Source: Bacteroidota bacterium
Lineage (GTDB): Bacteria; Bacteroidota; Bacteroidia; Bacteroidales; UBA12077
Direction of reading: 5' to 3'
Length of the DNA: 64,000 bases
NCBI GenBank assembly: GCA_020444275.1
Contig: JAHLLG010000002.1
Location: 793,991 to 857,990, forward strand
The position numbers and the translations under genes are program-made. Position 1 is the first letter of the stretch. Each line of letters begins with the position of its first letter. Shown one piece after another: positions 53,512 through 62,561 of this stretch. The notes beneath the pieces are model-generated. The model had not been told where the DNA came from. It did not search any database and saw nothing but the letters and a program-made list of their open reading frames with translations.

Positions 53512-54441
53512 CTAAATATTTGACTTTGATTCAGTTCCGGAATAATACCGGATTTCTTGCTTGATCTTTTTTAATCTGAAAGGAGCAAAAATAAGAAAAA
53601 ATATGTATTTAATAGGTGCAATAACCAAAATTGCAAAAGGAAAATAAAAAGCAAAAGTTCTTACCCTGGCTTTTCTTGCAGGATTACCCGGACCACCTTT
53701 TTTTAGCATAAATGCCGACCATTTCAAGAATACCCTGTTATACGCAGTTTTTTCGGTTGAAACCAAATATGGATTTACTTTTACTGCTTTATGAGCAACT
53801 AATTCTTGTTGTAAATTCTGCAAATCATTATTCTCGAGATAGTTTTTACTAATTTCTCCAAATTTTGAAGCACCATTAATGTCTTTTTGAGAAATACCGG
53901 CTTTAGGAAAAAACCAAGCAAAGCGTCCTTTACTTCCACTAAACAAGAAATACGAAATTGTTACTATTCCTGTAAGGTTTTCCGCCCGATCTCTTAAAAC
54001 TACATTTCCAACCACATTTCCGCCACATTCAGTTATTTTTGCCTTAACATATTCCTGGGCAACAATCCACATGTTTCTAACTCCAAGTAAAGTAATTACA
54101 GATTTTCCTTTAAAAATCCGTTTAGCTTGCTCTGATAATAGAAACGAATTACACGGAATACAAGGCGACATATACCAAACACTATAGGCAAATACAATTA
54201 AATCAAAATCTTCATGTTCTAGTTCCAAAGGATGGATTTCACATGGTATTCGTTCAACAGATTCGGGAAAAGCATCGAAGAATTTATATCCGGTCCATGG
54301 AAATGGGTAATCTTCTACCGGTTTTATTTCGGCATAAGATACTGAATGTTGCTCTGATTCTTCAAATGGTTTTGCAAAGTTTTTAACGATTTCTGTAAGT
54401 TGTCCTGACTGTGAATAATAGATTAAAAGGATTTTACTCAT
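53512..54441 (-). CDS. darA: DarA-type dialkylresorcinol-condensing protein with a flavodoxin-like fold
   Basis: The 309-residue protein begins with a flavodoxin-like ILLIYYSQSGQLTEIVKNFAK, but the middle and end differ from flavodoxin, with WYMSPCIPCNSFLLS and a C-terminal hydrophobic segment (FAFYFPFAILVIAPIKYIFFLI). This matches proteins annotated as dialkylresorcinol condensing enzyme DarA, which are paired with DarB. No other gene of an aryl-polyene or flexirubin cluster is near. Confidence 0.7.
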   Translation of the reverse strand: MSKILLIYYSQSGQLTEIVKNFAKPFEESEQHSVSYAEIKPVEDYPFPWTGYKFFDAFPESVERIPCEIHPLELEHEDFDLIVFAYSVWYMSPCIPCNSFLLSEQAKRIFKGKSVITLLGVRNMWIVAQEYVKAKITECGGNVVGNVVLRDRAENLTGIVTISYFLFSGSKGRFAWFFPKAGISQKDINGASKFGEISKNYLENNDLQNLQQELVAHKAVKVNPYLVSTEKTAYNRVFLKWSAFMLKKGGPGNPARKARVRTFAFYFPFAILVIAPIKYIFFLIFAPFRLKKIKQEIRYYSGTESKSNI

Positions 54442-54556
54442 CTTCTGCCCAAGTATTTATTACATAGTTAAAAATTGCAGCTAAAATTAACTGAAAATAT
54501 CGTAAAACAAAGCATGTTCTACAATATTTTAAACTCAATAAAAATAAAACGTACTC

Positions 54557-54898
54557 CTACTTACCACTTGGATTTGCAAGAAAAAACACCGCAATACTAG
54601 CTATTAAAAAGTTGATGATTAAATCAGTACCTAATCCTTCATCTATTGTATTTATTACATTGTAAATTGAAATAAGTGTTATAACAAAACCCGCGATAAC
54701 AGTTAGAGATGATCTTTTTTTAATTCCGGTAACAAAAATAATTGCACTAAAAATTAAGAATAGAAAGGCGATATAAAAATCAACTTTATCTAATTTAAAT
54801 TTGGTAAAGGTTTTAAAATATTCATCGTAGGCATATAATACCAAACCAATTCTCATAAGCCATAACGAAACGGGTAATAAAGCTTTAATAGGTTGCAT
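54557..54898 (-). CDS. Small four-segment membrane protein
   Basis: The 113-residue protein has four hydrophobic segments and no charged catalytic motif. It is an isolated minus-strand gene. No family is recognised. Confidence 0.65.
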   Translation of the reverse strand: MQPIKALLPVSLWLMRIGLVLYAYDEYFKTFTKFKLDKVDFYIAFLFLIFSAIIFVTGIKKRSSLTVIAGFVITLISIYNVINTIDEGLGTDLIINFLIASIAVFFLANPSGK

Positions 54899-54995
54899 AA
54901 AATTTAGTGTTTATTAAATATGTTGTTTAATAATATAGTACTTTAATTGAACAAAATATGATCTATTCTGTTTCTAAAATAAAAACTTTAATATT

Positions 54996-55646
54996 ATGAA
55001 AAATTTTCGAAACTTAATAATCATGTTTAGCATCACTGCAATGCTTTTTGGATCGTTTAGGCTATTTGCTAAAAATCCGGATAAGACAATAGCCAATGTA
55101 GAGGTTAATGCACCCTACGATGCCATTATAGTGCCAGGTGTTCCTTATAATGATGAAGACTGGAGCAGAGTGCTAATGGCCAGAATTTACTGGTCGTATT
55201 ATTTATATAAAAACGGATATACAAAAAATATAATATATTCAGGTTCTGCAGTTTACACACCGTATATTGAATCCAAAATTATGTCGCTTTATGGCCAGGA
55301 GTTAGGAATTCCGGAGAAGCATATTTTTATAGAAACCAATGCGGAACATAGCGTTGAAAATGTTTATTATTCATATCATTTAGCACAGGATTTAGGATTA
55401 ACAAAGGTTGCACTGGCTACCGATCCCTTTCAGTCCAGATTCATGAAAGGACCATCAAAACGAATGGATGTGCCTATAGATTTTATTCCTTTTTCAACAG
55501 AGTTATTAGATACTTTAAATGTTAAGGAAATGGATATTCCTGCAGAACAAGCTTTTGTCGAAGATTTTATTCCGCTAACAGAAAGAGAAGGTTTTTTTAA
55601 ACGTTTGGGAGGAACTTTAGGTAGAAAAATTGAATATAGAGACTAA
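54996..55646 (+). CDS. DUF218 (SanA/ElyC/YdcF-like) exported protein
   Basis: The 216-residue protein has an N-terminal hydrophobic anchor (7-24) and the DUF218 layout: YDAIIVPGVPYN, IIYSGSAVYTP, IFIETNAEHSVENVYYS and VALATDPFQSRF. E. coli relatives act in envelope integrity. It is expected on the outer face of the inner membrane. Confidence 0.85.
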   Translation: MKNFRNLIIMFSITAMLFGSFRLFAKNPDKTIANVEVNAPYDAIIVPGVPYNDEDWSRVLMARIYWSYYLYKNGYTKNIIYSGSAVYTPYIESKIMSLYGQELGIPEKHIFIETNAEHSVENVYYSYHLAQDLGLTKVALATDPFQSRFMKGPSKRMDVPIDFIPFSTELLDTLNVKEMDIPAEQAFVEDFIPLTEREGFFKRLGGTLGRKIEYRD

Positions 55647-55763
55647 ACTACACAGCAACATCAAATAATTTCAGGGTGCATTCCATAATTGGTGCACCTT
55701 TTATTTTTATTGCAATTTCAAGAATACATTATCTTATCATGGGGTAAAACAGCATTCATTAAA

Positions 55764-55793
55764 CTTTATATACGATTTAATGTCTTATTTTTG
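55764..55793 (+). promoter_or_regulatory. Candidate promoter of the M14 peptidase
   Basis: TATTTTTG at 55786-55793 matches the -7 pattern; the -33 candidate TTTA at 55764-55767 is one mismatch off and 18 bases away. Confidence 0.4.
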
Positions 55794-55824
55794 GATCAAT
55801 ACTTAACTCTAAATATTATATCCT

Positions 55825-57582
55825 ATGAAAAAAGTATATTTGATATTCTTTTTACTTATAGTACAACTAACTGTATTAGCACAGGAAGAACTCATCACAT
55901 CTTATGAAAAATCAGATTTTCTTGAAACACCCCGATATCAAGAAACCATAGAATATTCAAAACTGTTAGCCGAATCATCAGAATTTATTCACTACACAAC
56001 ATTTGGCAAAAGTCTGCAGGGAAGAGATCTTCCATTACTTATTATAGATAAGAACAAAAATTTTACACCTGAAAGTGTTAAAAAATCGGGTAATGCAGTT
56101 TTACTTGTGGAGGCCTGTATTCATCCGGGCGAATCAGAAGGTAAAGATGCCGGATTTATGCTTATCAGAGATATTATTATTCATAAGAAATATGAGGATT
56201 TATTAGAAAATACCACTCTCCTTTTTATTCCAATATTTAATACCGACGGTCATGAACGATTTAGTAAGTATAGCAGGATTAATCAAAACGGTCCCAAAGA
56301 AATGGGATGGCGAACAACAGCTAATAATCTAAATCTGAATCGAGATTTTATAAAGGCGGATGCTATTGAAATGCAACAGTGGTTAGCACTTTTTAACGAA
56401 TGGTTGCCCGATATGTTTATTGATATTCATACTACCGATGGCGCCGATTACCAATATCAGCTAACCTACGGAATGCCCGTGCAAGGTGAGATGAACGAAC
56501 AGCAAACCGAATGGCAAAATAACTATTTAACTCAAATAGAAAATTATCTTTTGAAGGATGAAATTTTCATGTTTCCGTACGTTTCTTTTCGACGTTGGCA
56601 TGATCCTCGCAGCGGACTAATCCGTCACTCTCAGTCGCCACGATACTCTATTGGATACGCAGCTTATCAAAATCGCCCGGCTTTGCTTGTTGAAACACAT
56701 ATGCTAAAAGATTATAAAACTCGTGTAGATGCAACATATCATTTATTAAAATATACACTGCATTATGTCGATCAGGATTTTAAAAACTTACAACAAATCA
56801 ATAAAGAAGCTGATGAAGAAACTCAAAACCTAGCAGGAAAAGAATTTGTATTAGATTATTACACTTCACAGGAAGATAGCACCACAGTTGAATTTAAAGG
56901 TGTTGAGTATGATATTGAGCACAGTGAATTAACGGATGGAATTTGGGTAAAATTCAGCGATAACCCCAAAGATTATGAATTGGTACTATTTGATAAATTA
57001 ATGCCTGCAGCTAGTGCTACAATTCCTGAAGCATATATTATTCCTGTTGAATGGACCGAAGTTATTGACCGAATAAAGCTACATGGAATTAAGTATACAA
57101 TATTGAAGGAGACCAAAGAGCTTGAAGTAACCACATATCGCTTTACTAATGTGCAATTTAACAACTATCCGTTCGAAGGACGGCAAATGGTACAGGATTT
57201 TAACCTGAATGAAATCCAGATCAAGAAAAAATATTATCCTGGATCCATAATTATTCCAACCAACCAGCGTACTGCAAAAATAGTAGCTCATTTATTAGAA
57301 CCAGAAGGACCTGACTCATTTGTTCGTTGGGGATTCTTTAATTCAATATTCGAAAGAAAAGAGTATGTGGAAACCTATGTTATGGAAAAGATGGCACGCG
57401 AAATGATTAAAGAAAAACCTGAATTATTAGATCAATACAAAAAAGCCGTTGAAGAAAACCCTCAGGTATATAATAATCAGTGGACAAAACTATTTTGGTT
57501 TTATGCGTTAACCCCCTATTGGGATGATCAGAAAGATATTTATCCGGTTGGGAAAATTGAAGATGTTTCAATGCTTGATTAG
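55825..57582 (+). CDS. Exported M14 zinc carboxypeptidase-like protein
   Basis: The 585-residue protein has a signal peptide (cut near LAQEE, residue 20) and an M14 domain: EACIHPGESE with zinc ligands H100 and E103, NLNRDF for substrate binding, FIDIHTTDG with the third ligand, and LLVETHM with the catalytic Glu near residue 300. The last 250 residues are an extra domain of unknown type. It probably trims peptides in the periplasm. Confidence 0.9.
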   Translation: MKKVYLIFFLLIVQLTVLAQEELITSYEKSDFLETPRYQETIEYSKLLAESSEFIHYTTFGKSLQGRDLPLLIIDKNKNFTPESVKKSGNAVLLVEACIHPGESEGKDAGFMLIRDIIIHKKYEDLLENTTLLFIPIFNTDGHERFSKYSRINQNGPKEMGWRTTANNLNLNRDFIKADAIEMQQWLALFNEWLPDMFIDIHTTDGADYQYQLTYGMPVQGEMNEQQTEWQNNYLTQIENYLLKDEIFMFPYVSFRRWHDPRSGLIRHSQSPRYSIGYAAYQNRPALLVETHMLKDYKTRVDATYHLLKYTLHYVDQDFKNLQQINKEADEETQNLAGKEFVLDYYTSQEDSTTVEFKGVEYDIEHSELTDGIWVKFSDNPKDYELVLFDKLMPAASATIPEAYIIPVEWTEVIDRIKLHGIKYTILKETKELEVTTYRFTNVQFNNYPFEGRQMVQDFNLNEIQIKKKYYPGSIIIPTNQRTAKIVAHLLEPEGPDSFVRWGFFNSIFERKEYVETYVMEKMAREMIKEKPELLDQYKKAVEENPQVYNNQWTKLFWFYALTPYWDDQKDIYPVGKIEDVSMLD

Positions 57583-57667
57583 AAAAGTTATTTAGGATTA
57601 AATTTTGACGACTTTCTATTTTATAGTATTTTCAATGCTTTTTAATAGTTAATATAAAAATAGAACT

Positions 57668-59110
57668 ATGTCTTCATCTAATTACATCTTTTTTAAGGCT
57701 CCATTCAGAACTCATTTTAGTTTGCAAGAAGGAAATGTACTTGCTTCAGGGAGAGATTATCATCAATTTTGGAATAAAGTTGAACAATTTAACCTGGGGA
57801 AAAGTATAAGTAAAAACAGCTATGAACTGGATTATTTGCATAATATTAATATCGATAACAGCATTCTATTCGAAAGTGTAGCCAGCGATGCAAATGTGCT
57901 CAATGTTTTCTCACCACAAGTTATTCAAATTAAACCCGGAGAATGGTTTACAGATAAATTAAAATCGTGGTTAAACGATATCGTTCATATTTTACCAGAT
58001 GATAAAAAGGATGTTTTAGAATATGATCCTCATTCGTGCATAATAACCATATTCAAAAATACAGTTGCTAATGTTGAAGTTATTTTTAAGCTAAACTTAA
58101 CGAATAAGGAAATTGATGATAATTTTATAGAATCTGTTGAAAAATGGACCAACCAGCTGGCAACCAGGATGATTACTTTTTTTTACGATGATTTTATACT
58201 CCCATTTATTAAGAAGCTCTATAAAATTGGTGAAAATCATAACTATTTAAGTTCACTAAATAATCATTATGGTTTCCCTGATATTAATAATCGCCCAGAG
58301 AAACAGATACTTTTTAAGAGAAAAATGAACTGTGCTATTCCTCTTTGGGTAAGTCGAACCCTTTTGGTTGGAAAAATAGATGATACGTTTGACGATCTGG
58401 TACGTCGATGGATTATAACTACACGATCTAAAGATGAAGTAATCAATCAGCTAAAAAACAGTAAATTTGATGAAAAGAACGGTATTTATCTTGGATGGAT
58501 GCATAGTCTTTTTACTTCAACTAAAAATAGTAAGGTATTTTCTGATGCTCGTCAAGCATTATCTTTAACACAGTATTATTATGCTGTTCTCGACTCTATT
58601 AATTTAAATTTATCTCAAATTATTGGAATTTCACACAAAAAAAAGTCTATTAAAGAAACACAGCATTATAAGCGACTTTTAGAAGAGATGGTATTTATTG
58701 CAGACCTGAATAAAACAGAATTTACAGATGTTACTCAAAGTATGCAAAGAAACAGAGCTTTCTTTTTAAATGATCTGGTTAAAAAATGGACTGTAAACGA
58801 ACTATTTGATAATGTGGATAAGAAGATCGAATTATGTAAAGATAATATCAATAAGATATACCAAAAAGCTTTTAATCGAAGTCAGCGAGTTGCCGAGCTG
58901 CTTCTGTTTTTTATTAGTGGTTTTGCCATTCTCGAGTTTTTAAAAGGATTATCGGAGTTTTTCTGGAGTCCGGATAACTACAACGATGAAGTTTGGGGGT
59001 TATATAACCTTGGAAAAATATTCGATCCAAATACTATGCTCTGGTTCGGAATATCGGTATTTTTAATGCTTTTTATTGTATATACTACTATTATTAATCG
59101 TCAGAAATAA
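57668..59110 (+). CDS. Large protein with two C-terminal membrane segments, unknown function
   Basis: The 480-residue protein is soluble-like up to about 415, with no recognised motif, and ends in two hydrophobic segments (about 412-432 and 457-475). It resembles CorA-like or tail-anchored proteins only in shape. It lies 85 bases after the M14 gene on the same strand. Confidence 0.65.
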   Translation: MSSSNYIFFKAPFRTHFSLQEGNVLASGRDYHQFWNKVEQFNLGKSISKNSYELDYLHNINIDNSILFESVASDANVLNVFSPQVIQIKPGEWFTDKLKSWLNDIVHILPDDKKDVLEYDPHSCIITIFKNTVANVEVIFKLNLTNKEIDDNFIESVEKWTNQLATRMITFFYDDFILPFIKKLYKIGENHNYLSSLNNHYGFPDINNRPEKQILFKRKMNCAIPLWVSRTLLVGKIDDTFDDLVRRWIITTRSKDEVINQLKNSKFDEKNGIYLGWMHSLFTSTKNSKVFSDARQALSLTQYYYAVLDSINLNLSQIIGISHKKKSIKETQHYKRLLEEMVFIADLNKTEFTDVTQSMQRNRAFFLNDLVKKWTVNELFDNVDKKIELCKDNINKIYQKAFNRSQRVAELLLFFISGFAILEFLKGLSEFFWSPDNYNDEVWGLYNLGKIFDPNTMLWFGISVFLMLFIVYTTIINRQK

Positions 59111-59130
59111 AAAAAACAGTCAACTGTTTA
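59111..59130 (+). terminator. Weak hairpin after the membrane-anchored protein
   Basis: AAACAGT and ACTGTTT flank CA, 3 bases after the stop codon. The following sequence has few Ts, so termination is doubtful. Confidence 0.35.
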
Positions 59131-59219
59131 ACCATGGAGCATAAAAGTATGTGAATCAAACTAAAGTACAAATTAAATCAAAATCACATAGTTATTTAGT
59201 ATCAGCTGACTGTTTCAGT

Positions 59220-59513
59220 TTATTCTTCTCGAACTATTAACCCACTCTTTTGATAAAAAGCAATTCTGTCTTTTATCATTTTCGCTTTTTCTTTCGGATT
59301 TGGATAGTACCAAACCATATTTTCCAACTTTTTACCATCTATGATTAAATGGTAATAATGCGCCTCTCCTTTCCACGGACAGGTTGTTGTAAGATCACTT
59401 TCTTCTAGTAAATCCTCTGATAATACTTCTTTTGGAAAATAATGATTCTCTTCAACTACAACTGTATCATCGGTTTGTGCAATAACTTTATGATTATAAA
59501 TTACGTTTACCAT
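59220..59513 (-). CDS. DUF427-family protein
   Basis: The frame opens at 59573, but ATG at 59511-59513 (MVNVIYNHKV) starts the domain. The 97-residue protein has the DUF427 layout ending in CPWKGEAHYYHLIIDGK, with AWYYPNP-like NMVWYYPNP. The family has no proven activity. Confidence 0.82.
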   Translation of the reverse strand: MVNVIYNHKVIAQTDDTVVVEENHYFPKEVLSEDLLEESDLTTTCPWKGEAHYYHLIIDGKKLENMVWYYPNPKEKAKMIKDRIAFYQKSGLIVREE

Positions 59514-59692
59514 TTTGCTTATTTTTAATATATAATTTATAACATTAGGTTGATAACAAATGTTCATGATCAACTGATAACATTTTTTATTTATTTCAGG
59601 TCATGTTTTAAACCAATTGGTTTTGATTCAATCCTATAAATGCTAATTTTACCATCTTAATACGTTAAACAATAAACTAGAATAAATTCACC

Positions 59693-61753
59693 ATGAAAAA
59701 GAATCTTACAATTATTTTAACATTAGCTGTTATGGTATTTTCACAGTGTACAAATACCGACTCAAATCAGCAGGCTGATCAAAAAAATATAACTGATCAG
59801 ATTATACAGGAAACGCAAAACGCAATCCAGGAAAAGTATGCAGATGCCGACCAGGAAGTACTGAACAGAGGTGTAGCTCATGCTGCATCGTTATGGCGTA
59901 CTTCCGATGGTACTCCAGAAGAGTTTAAAGAGTTTTGTTTGGAACAATTTATTGGCAATGCCGACGAAAAGAAAGTGGTTTTTGAAAAAATATCCCGTAA
60001 TTTTGAATCATTGTGGGGACATCAGAACAAAATCCTGTTAGACCTAAACAAAAATATGCACGAGCTGCATAAAGAACTAGGTGAACCTCATAAAATTGAC
60101 GCTATGTTTGCAGCGTATAGTCCAGGGGCTCATCTAAAAAGCGATTTCTATAACAATAAAATTGCTTTTGTAATTGCACTGAATTATCCACCGTATTCTT
60201 TAGATGAGAAAAACGAATTAGGTAAGAACTGGAGCACATTAGATTGGGCTTATGCTCGCTTAGGCGATGTTTTTACCGCTCGGGTTCCTGCTGAAATATC
60301 TCAAAAAATATCACTTGCAGGTACCAATGCAGATATCTATATTGCAGATTATAATATTTACATGGGACATCTTTTAAATAACGAAGGTGAGAAATTATTC
60401 CCTGAAGATATGGTTTTACTTTCGCACTGGAACTTGCGCGATGAGATCAAATCTAATTATGCAAACGAAGAAAACGGAATTGAAAAACAAGATATGATCT
60501 ATACCGTAATGAAACGAATTATAGATCAATCAATCCCTGAAAAGGTAATTAATTCAGGAGATTATGACTGGAATCCTTTTGAAAACAAGGTGTACCAAAA
60601 TGATCAGGAAGTAGCTTTATCGACAGAACCAGATACTCGTTACCAGAAAATATTAGACAACTTTCATGCAAATAAAGCTGCCGATCCTTACTACACCGAT
60701 TATAACACGTTTATTAAGAGAGCATTTTCAGGATCAAAGGAAATACCACAAGCAGAAGTTGAGAAGCTTTTTGATGAGTATCTTTCTTCGCCTGTTGCCA
60801 AAGAAGTAGGTCAATTAATCGCAAAACGACTTGGTAGAGATTTAAAGCCTTATGATATTTGGTATGATGGTTTTAAAGCACGTAGTTCTATTTCTGAGGA
60901 AACCTTAAATGAAATGACTCAGAAGAAATATCCTGATGCACAAGCCATGAAAGAAGACCTGGATAACATTCTAAAAAAATTAGGTTGGAATGATGAGCGT
61001 GCAGAGTTTATTGCTTCCAAAGTATCAGTTGATCCAGCTCGCGGATCAGGACATGCCTGGGGTGCACAAATGAAAGCTGAAAACGCGCACTTGCGTACAC
61101 GTATTTCTGATAAAGGAATGGATTATAAAGGATACAACATCGCTATACACGAGTTTGGACATAACGTAGAACAAACCATTTCATTACACGATGTAGATTA
61201 TTATATGATTGAAGGCGTACCAAACACTGCATTTACCGAAGCTTTAGCATTTATTTTCCAAAAACGAGATTTACAACTACTTGGATTTACCAATGAAAAT
61301 CCTGATAAGGAATATTTACAAACACTGGATTTATACTGGTCTGTTTTCGAGATTATGGGGGTTTCAATGGTTGATATGAAAGTATGGAAATGGTTATATG
61401 CCAATCCTGATGCAACTGCAGCACAACTAAAAGAAGCTACCATGAGTATAGCTAAAGAAGTTTGGAATCAATATTTCGCGCCGGTATATGGCATCGAAGA
61501 TGAACCAATTCTTGCGATTTATTCTCACATGATTGCAAGTCCTTTATATTTAGCTAATTACTCTTTCGGTCATTTGATCGATTTCCAGATTGAACAGTAT
61601 CTCGATGGTAAAAATTTCTCTGATGAAGTAGATAGAATTTGGAGCATTGGTCGATTAACACCCGAAGCATGGATGCAAAAAGCAGTGGGTGAAAGTATTT
61701 CAATACAACCCATGATAAAATCAACAGAAGAAGCTTTGAAGCATATTAACTAA
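59693..61753 (+). CDS. Lipoprotein zinc metallopeptidase (M3-like HEFGH type)
   Basis: The 686-residue protein has a lipoprotein signal (MVFSQC, Cys near 19). A HExxH site, HEFGHN (H486, E487, H490), is followed by E516 in FTEALAF, the third zinc ligand, as in M3 oligopeptidases and other gluzincins. The exact family is unclear; overall it looks like a large two-domain oligopeptidase. It has no partner in the immediate neighbourhood. Confidence 0.8.
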   Translation: MKKNLTIILTLAVMVFSQCTNTDSNQQADQKNITDQIIQETQNAIQEKYADADQEVLNRGVAHAASLWRTSDGTPEEFKEFCLEQFIGNADEKKVVFEKISRNFESLWGHQNKILLDLNKNMHELHKELGEPHKIDAMFAAYSPGAHLKSDFYNNKIAFVIALNYPPYSLDEKNELGKNWSTLDWAYARLGDVFTARVPAEISQKISLAGTNADIYIADYNIYMGHLLNNEGEKLFPEDMVLLSHWNLRDEIKSNYANEENGIEKQDMIYTVMKRIIDQSIPEKVINSGDYDWNPFENKVYQNDQEVALSTEPDTRYQKILDNFHANKAADPYYTDYNTFIKRAFSGSKEIPQAEVEKLFDEYLSSPVAKEVGQLIAKRLGRDLKPYDIWYDGFKARSSISEETLNEMTQKKYPDAQAMKEDLDNILKKLGWNDERAEFIASKVSVDPARGSGHAWGAQMKAENAHLRTRISDKGMDYKGYNIAIHEFGHNVEQTISLHDVDYYMIEGVPNTAFTEALAFIFQKRDLQLLGFTNENPDKEYLQTLDLYWSVFEIMGVSMVDMKVWKWLYANPDATAAQLKEATMSIAKEVWNQYFAPVYGIEDEPILAIYSHMIASPLYLANYSFGHLIDFQIEQYLDGKNFSDEVDRIWSIGRLTPEAWMQKAVGESISIQPMIKSTEEALKHIN

Positions 61754-61772
61754 TTTTTTTTATTAGAAGTTG

Positions 61773-61805
61773 AGACCTAACAGGTTTTGGAAACCTGTTA
61801 GGTCT
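61773..61805. repeat. REP-like perfect hairpin, left of the RAYT gene
   Basis: AGACCTAACAGGTTT (61773-61787) and AAACCTGTTAGGTCT (61791-61805) are exact complements over a TGG loop and precede TTTT. It can end the metallopeptidase transcript and also acts as the left copy of the RAYT-associated repeat. Confidence 0.9.
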
Positions 61806-61808
61806 TTT

Positions 61809-62402
61809 CTATTCATCCAATTCTTCAATTTCTTGCAGCAAGTTTAACTTTAATTTTCTTTGTTGATGACAATAAGCAAAATTCTCTTGATCATCGAAAT
61901 AACTGATAACTTCATTCCTTTTAATCCAAGAAGAACCATTAAGTAAAGTTTGATACGATGAATACTTATATATAGAATAATCTTCAGTTATTCTATGTTT
62001 CTCGGGATTAAGATGTATATAAAGTATTAATTGTCTAAAGTATTCTTCCGAATCTATTCTAACTCTATGTAAATGTTCCTGAAATAAACTTCCTGCTCGG
62101 TTGTACTTCTTGTTAATAGCTTTACTGTAAGCATTAAATAGGTTTGAAAAAGGTTGATGTAATTTCCTCTTCCCTAATTTGTATAACTCAGGTAAGTACT
62201 CAATTTCTTTTATTTTAAGAAGTAAATGAAAATGATTAGGTAATAAGCAGTAAGAATAAATATTCGCAGTTGGCGTTATATACCTTTGAATCAATTGAAT
62301 AAAATAGTTGTAATTTAAATTTTCTTTAAAGATATTCTCCTTATTATTTCCTCTGTTAAAAATGTGGTAATAGTTACCACTTTCGAAAGGTTCTTTTTTC
62401 AT
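61809..62402 (-). CDS. REP-associated tyrosine transposase-like protein (RAYT, Y1/IS200 type)
   Basis: A TTG at 62408 is possible, but ATG at 62400-62402 (MKKEPFESGNYYHIF) is the normal start. The 197-residue protein has the HUH motif in PNHFHLLL (H57, H59) and the Tyr-rich segment YFRQLILYIHLNPEKH that provides the catalytic Tyr. RAYTs are single-copy domesticated relatives of IS200 transposases that act on REP sequences. Matching hairpins lie on both sides. Confidence 0.92.
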   Translation of the reverse strand: MKKEPFESGNYYHIFNRGNNKENIFKENLNYNYFIQLIQRYITPTANIYSYCLLPNHFHLLLKIKEIEYLPELYKLGKRKLHQPFSNLFNAYSKAINKKYNRAGSLFQEHLHRVRIDSEEYFRQLILYIHLNPEKHRITEDYSIYKYSSYQTLLNGSSWIKRNEVISYFDDQENFAYCHQQRKLKLNLLQEIEELDE

Positions 62403-62443
62403 AATCAATTAGTTTAAACTAAAAATACAATTTTAATTTTAAT

Positions 62444-62504
62444 AGACATAACAAGTTTCTAAAACCTGTTAGGTTTATTCTATCATTTAATTCCTGTTAG
62501 GTCT
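62444..62504. repeat. REP-like hairpins right of the RAYT gene
   Basis: AGACATAACAAGTTT (62444-62458) and AAACCTGTTAGGTTT (62462-62476) form a diverged copy of the left hairpin; a further half-copy, CCTGTTAGGTCT, lies at 62493-62504. Confidence 0.8.
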
Positions 62505-62561
62505 TGATCTTTTTATCTGTTTTTTTTATATCTTTAACCATTGGCAAGAAAATAGATTATT

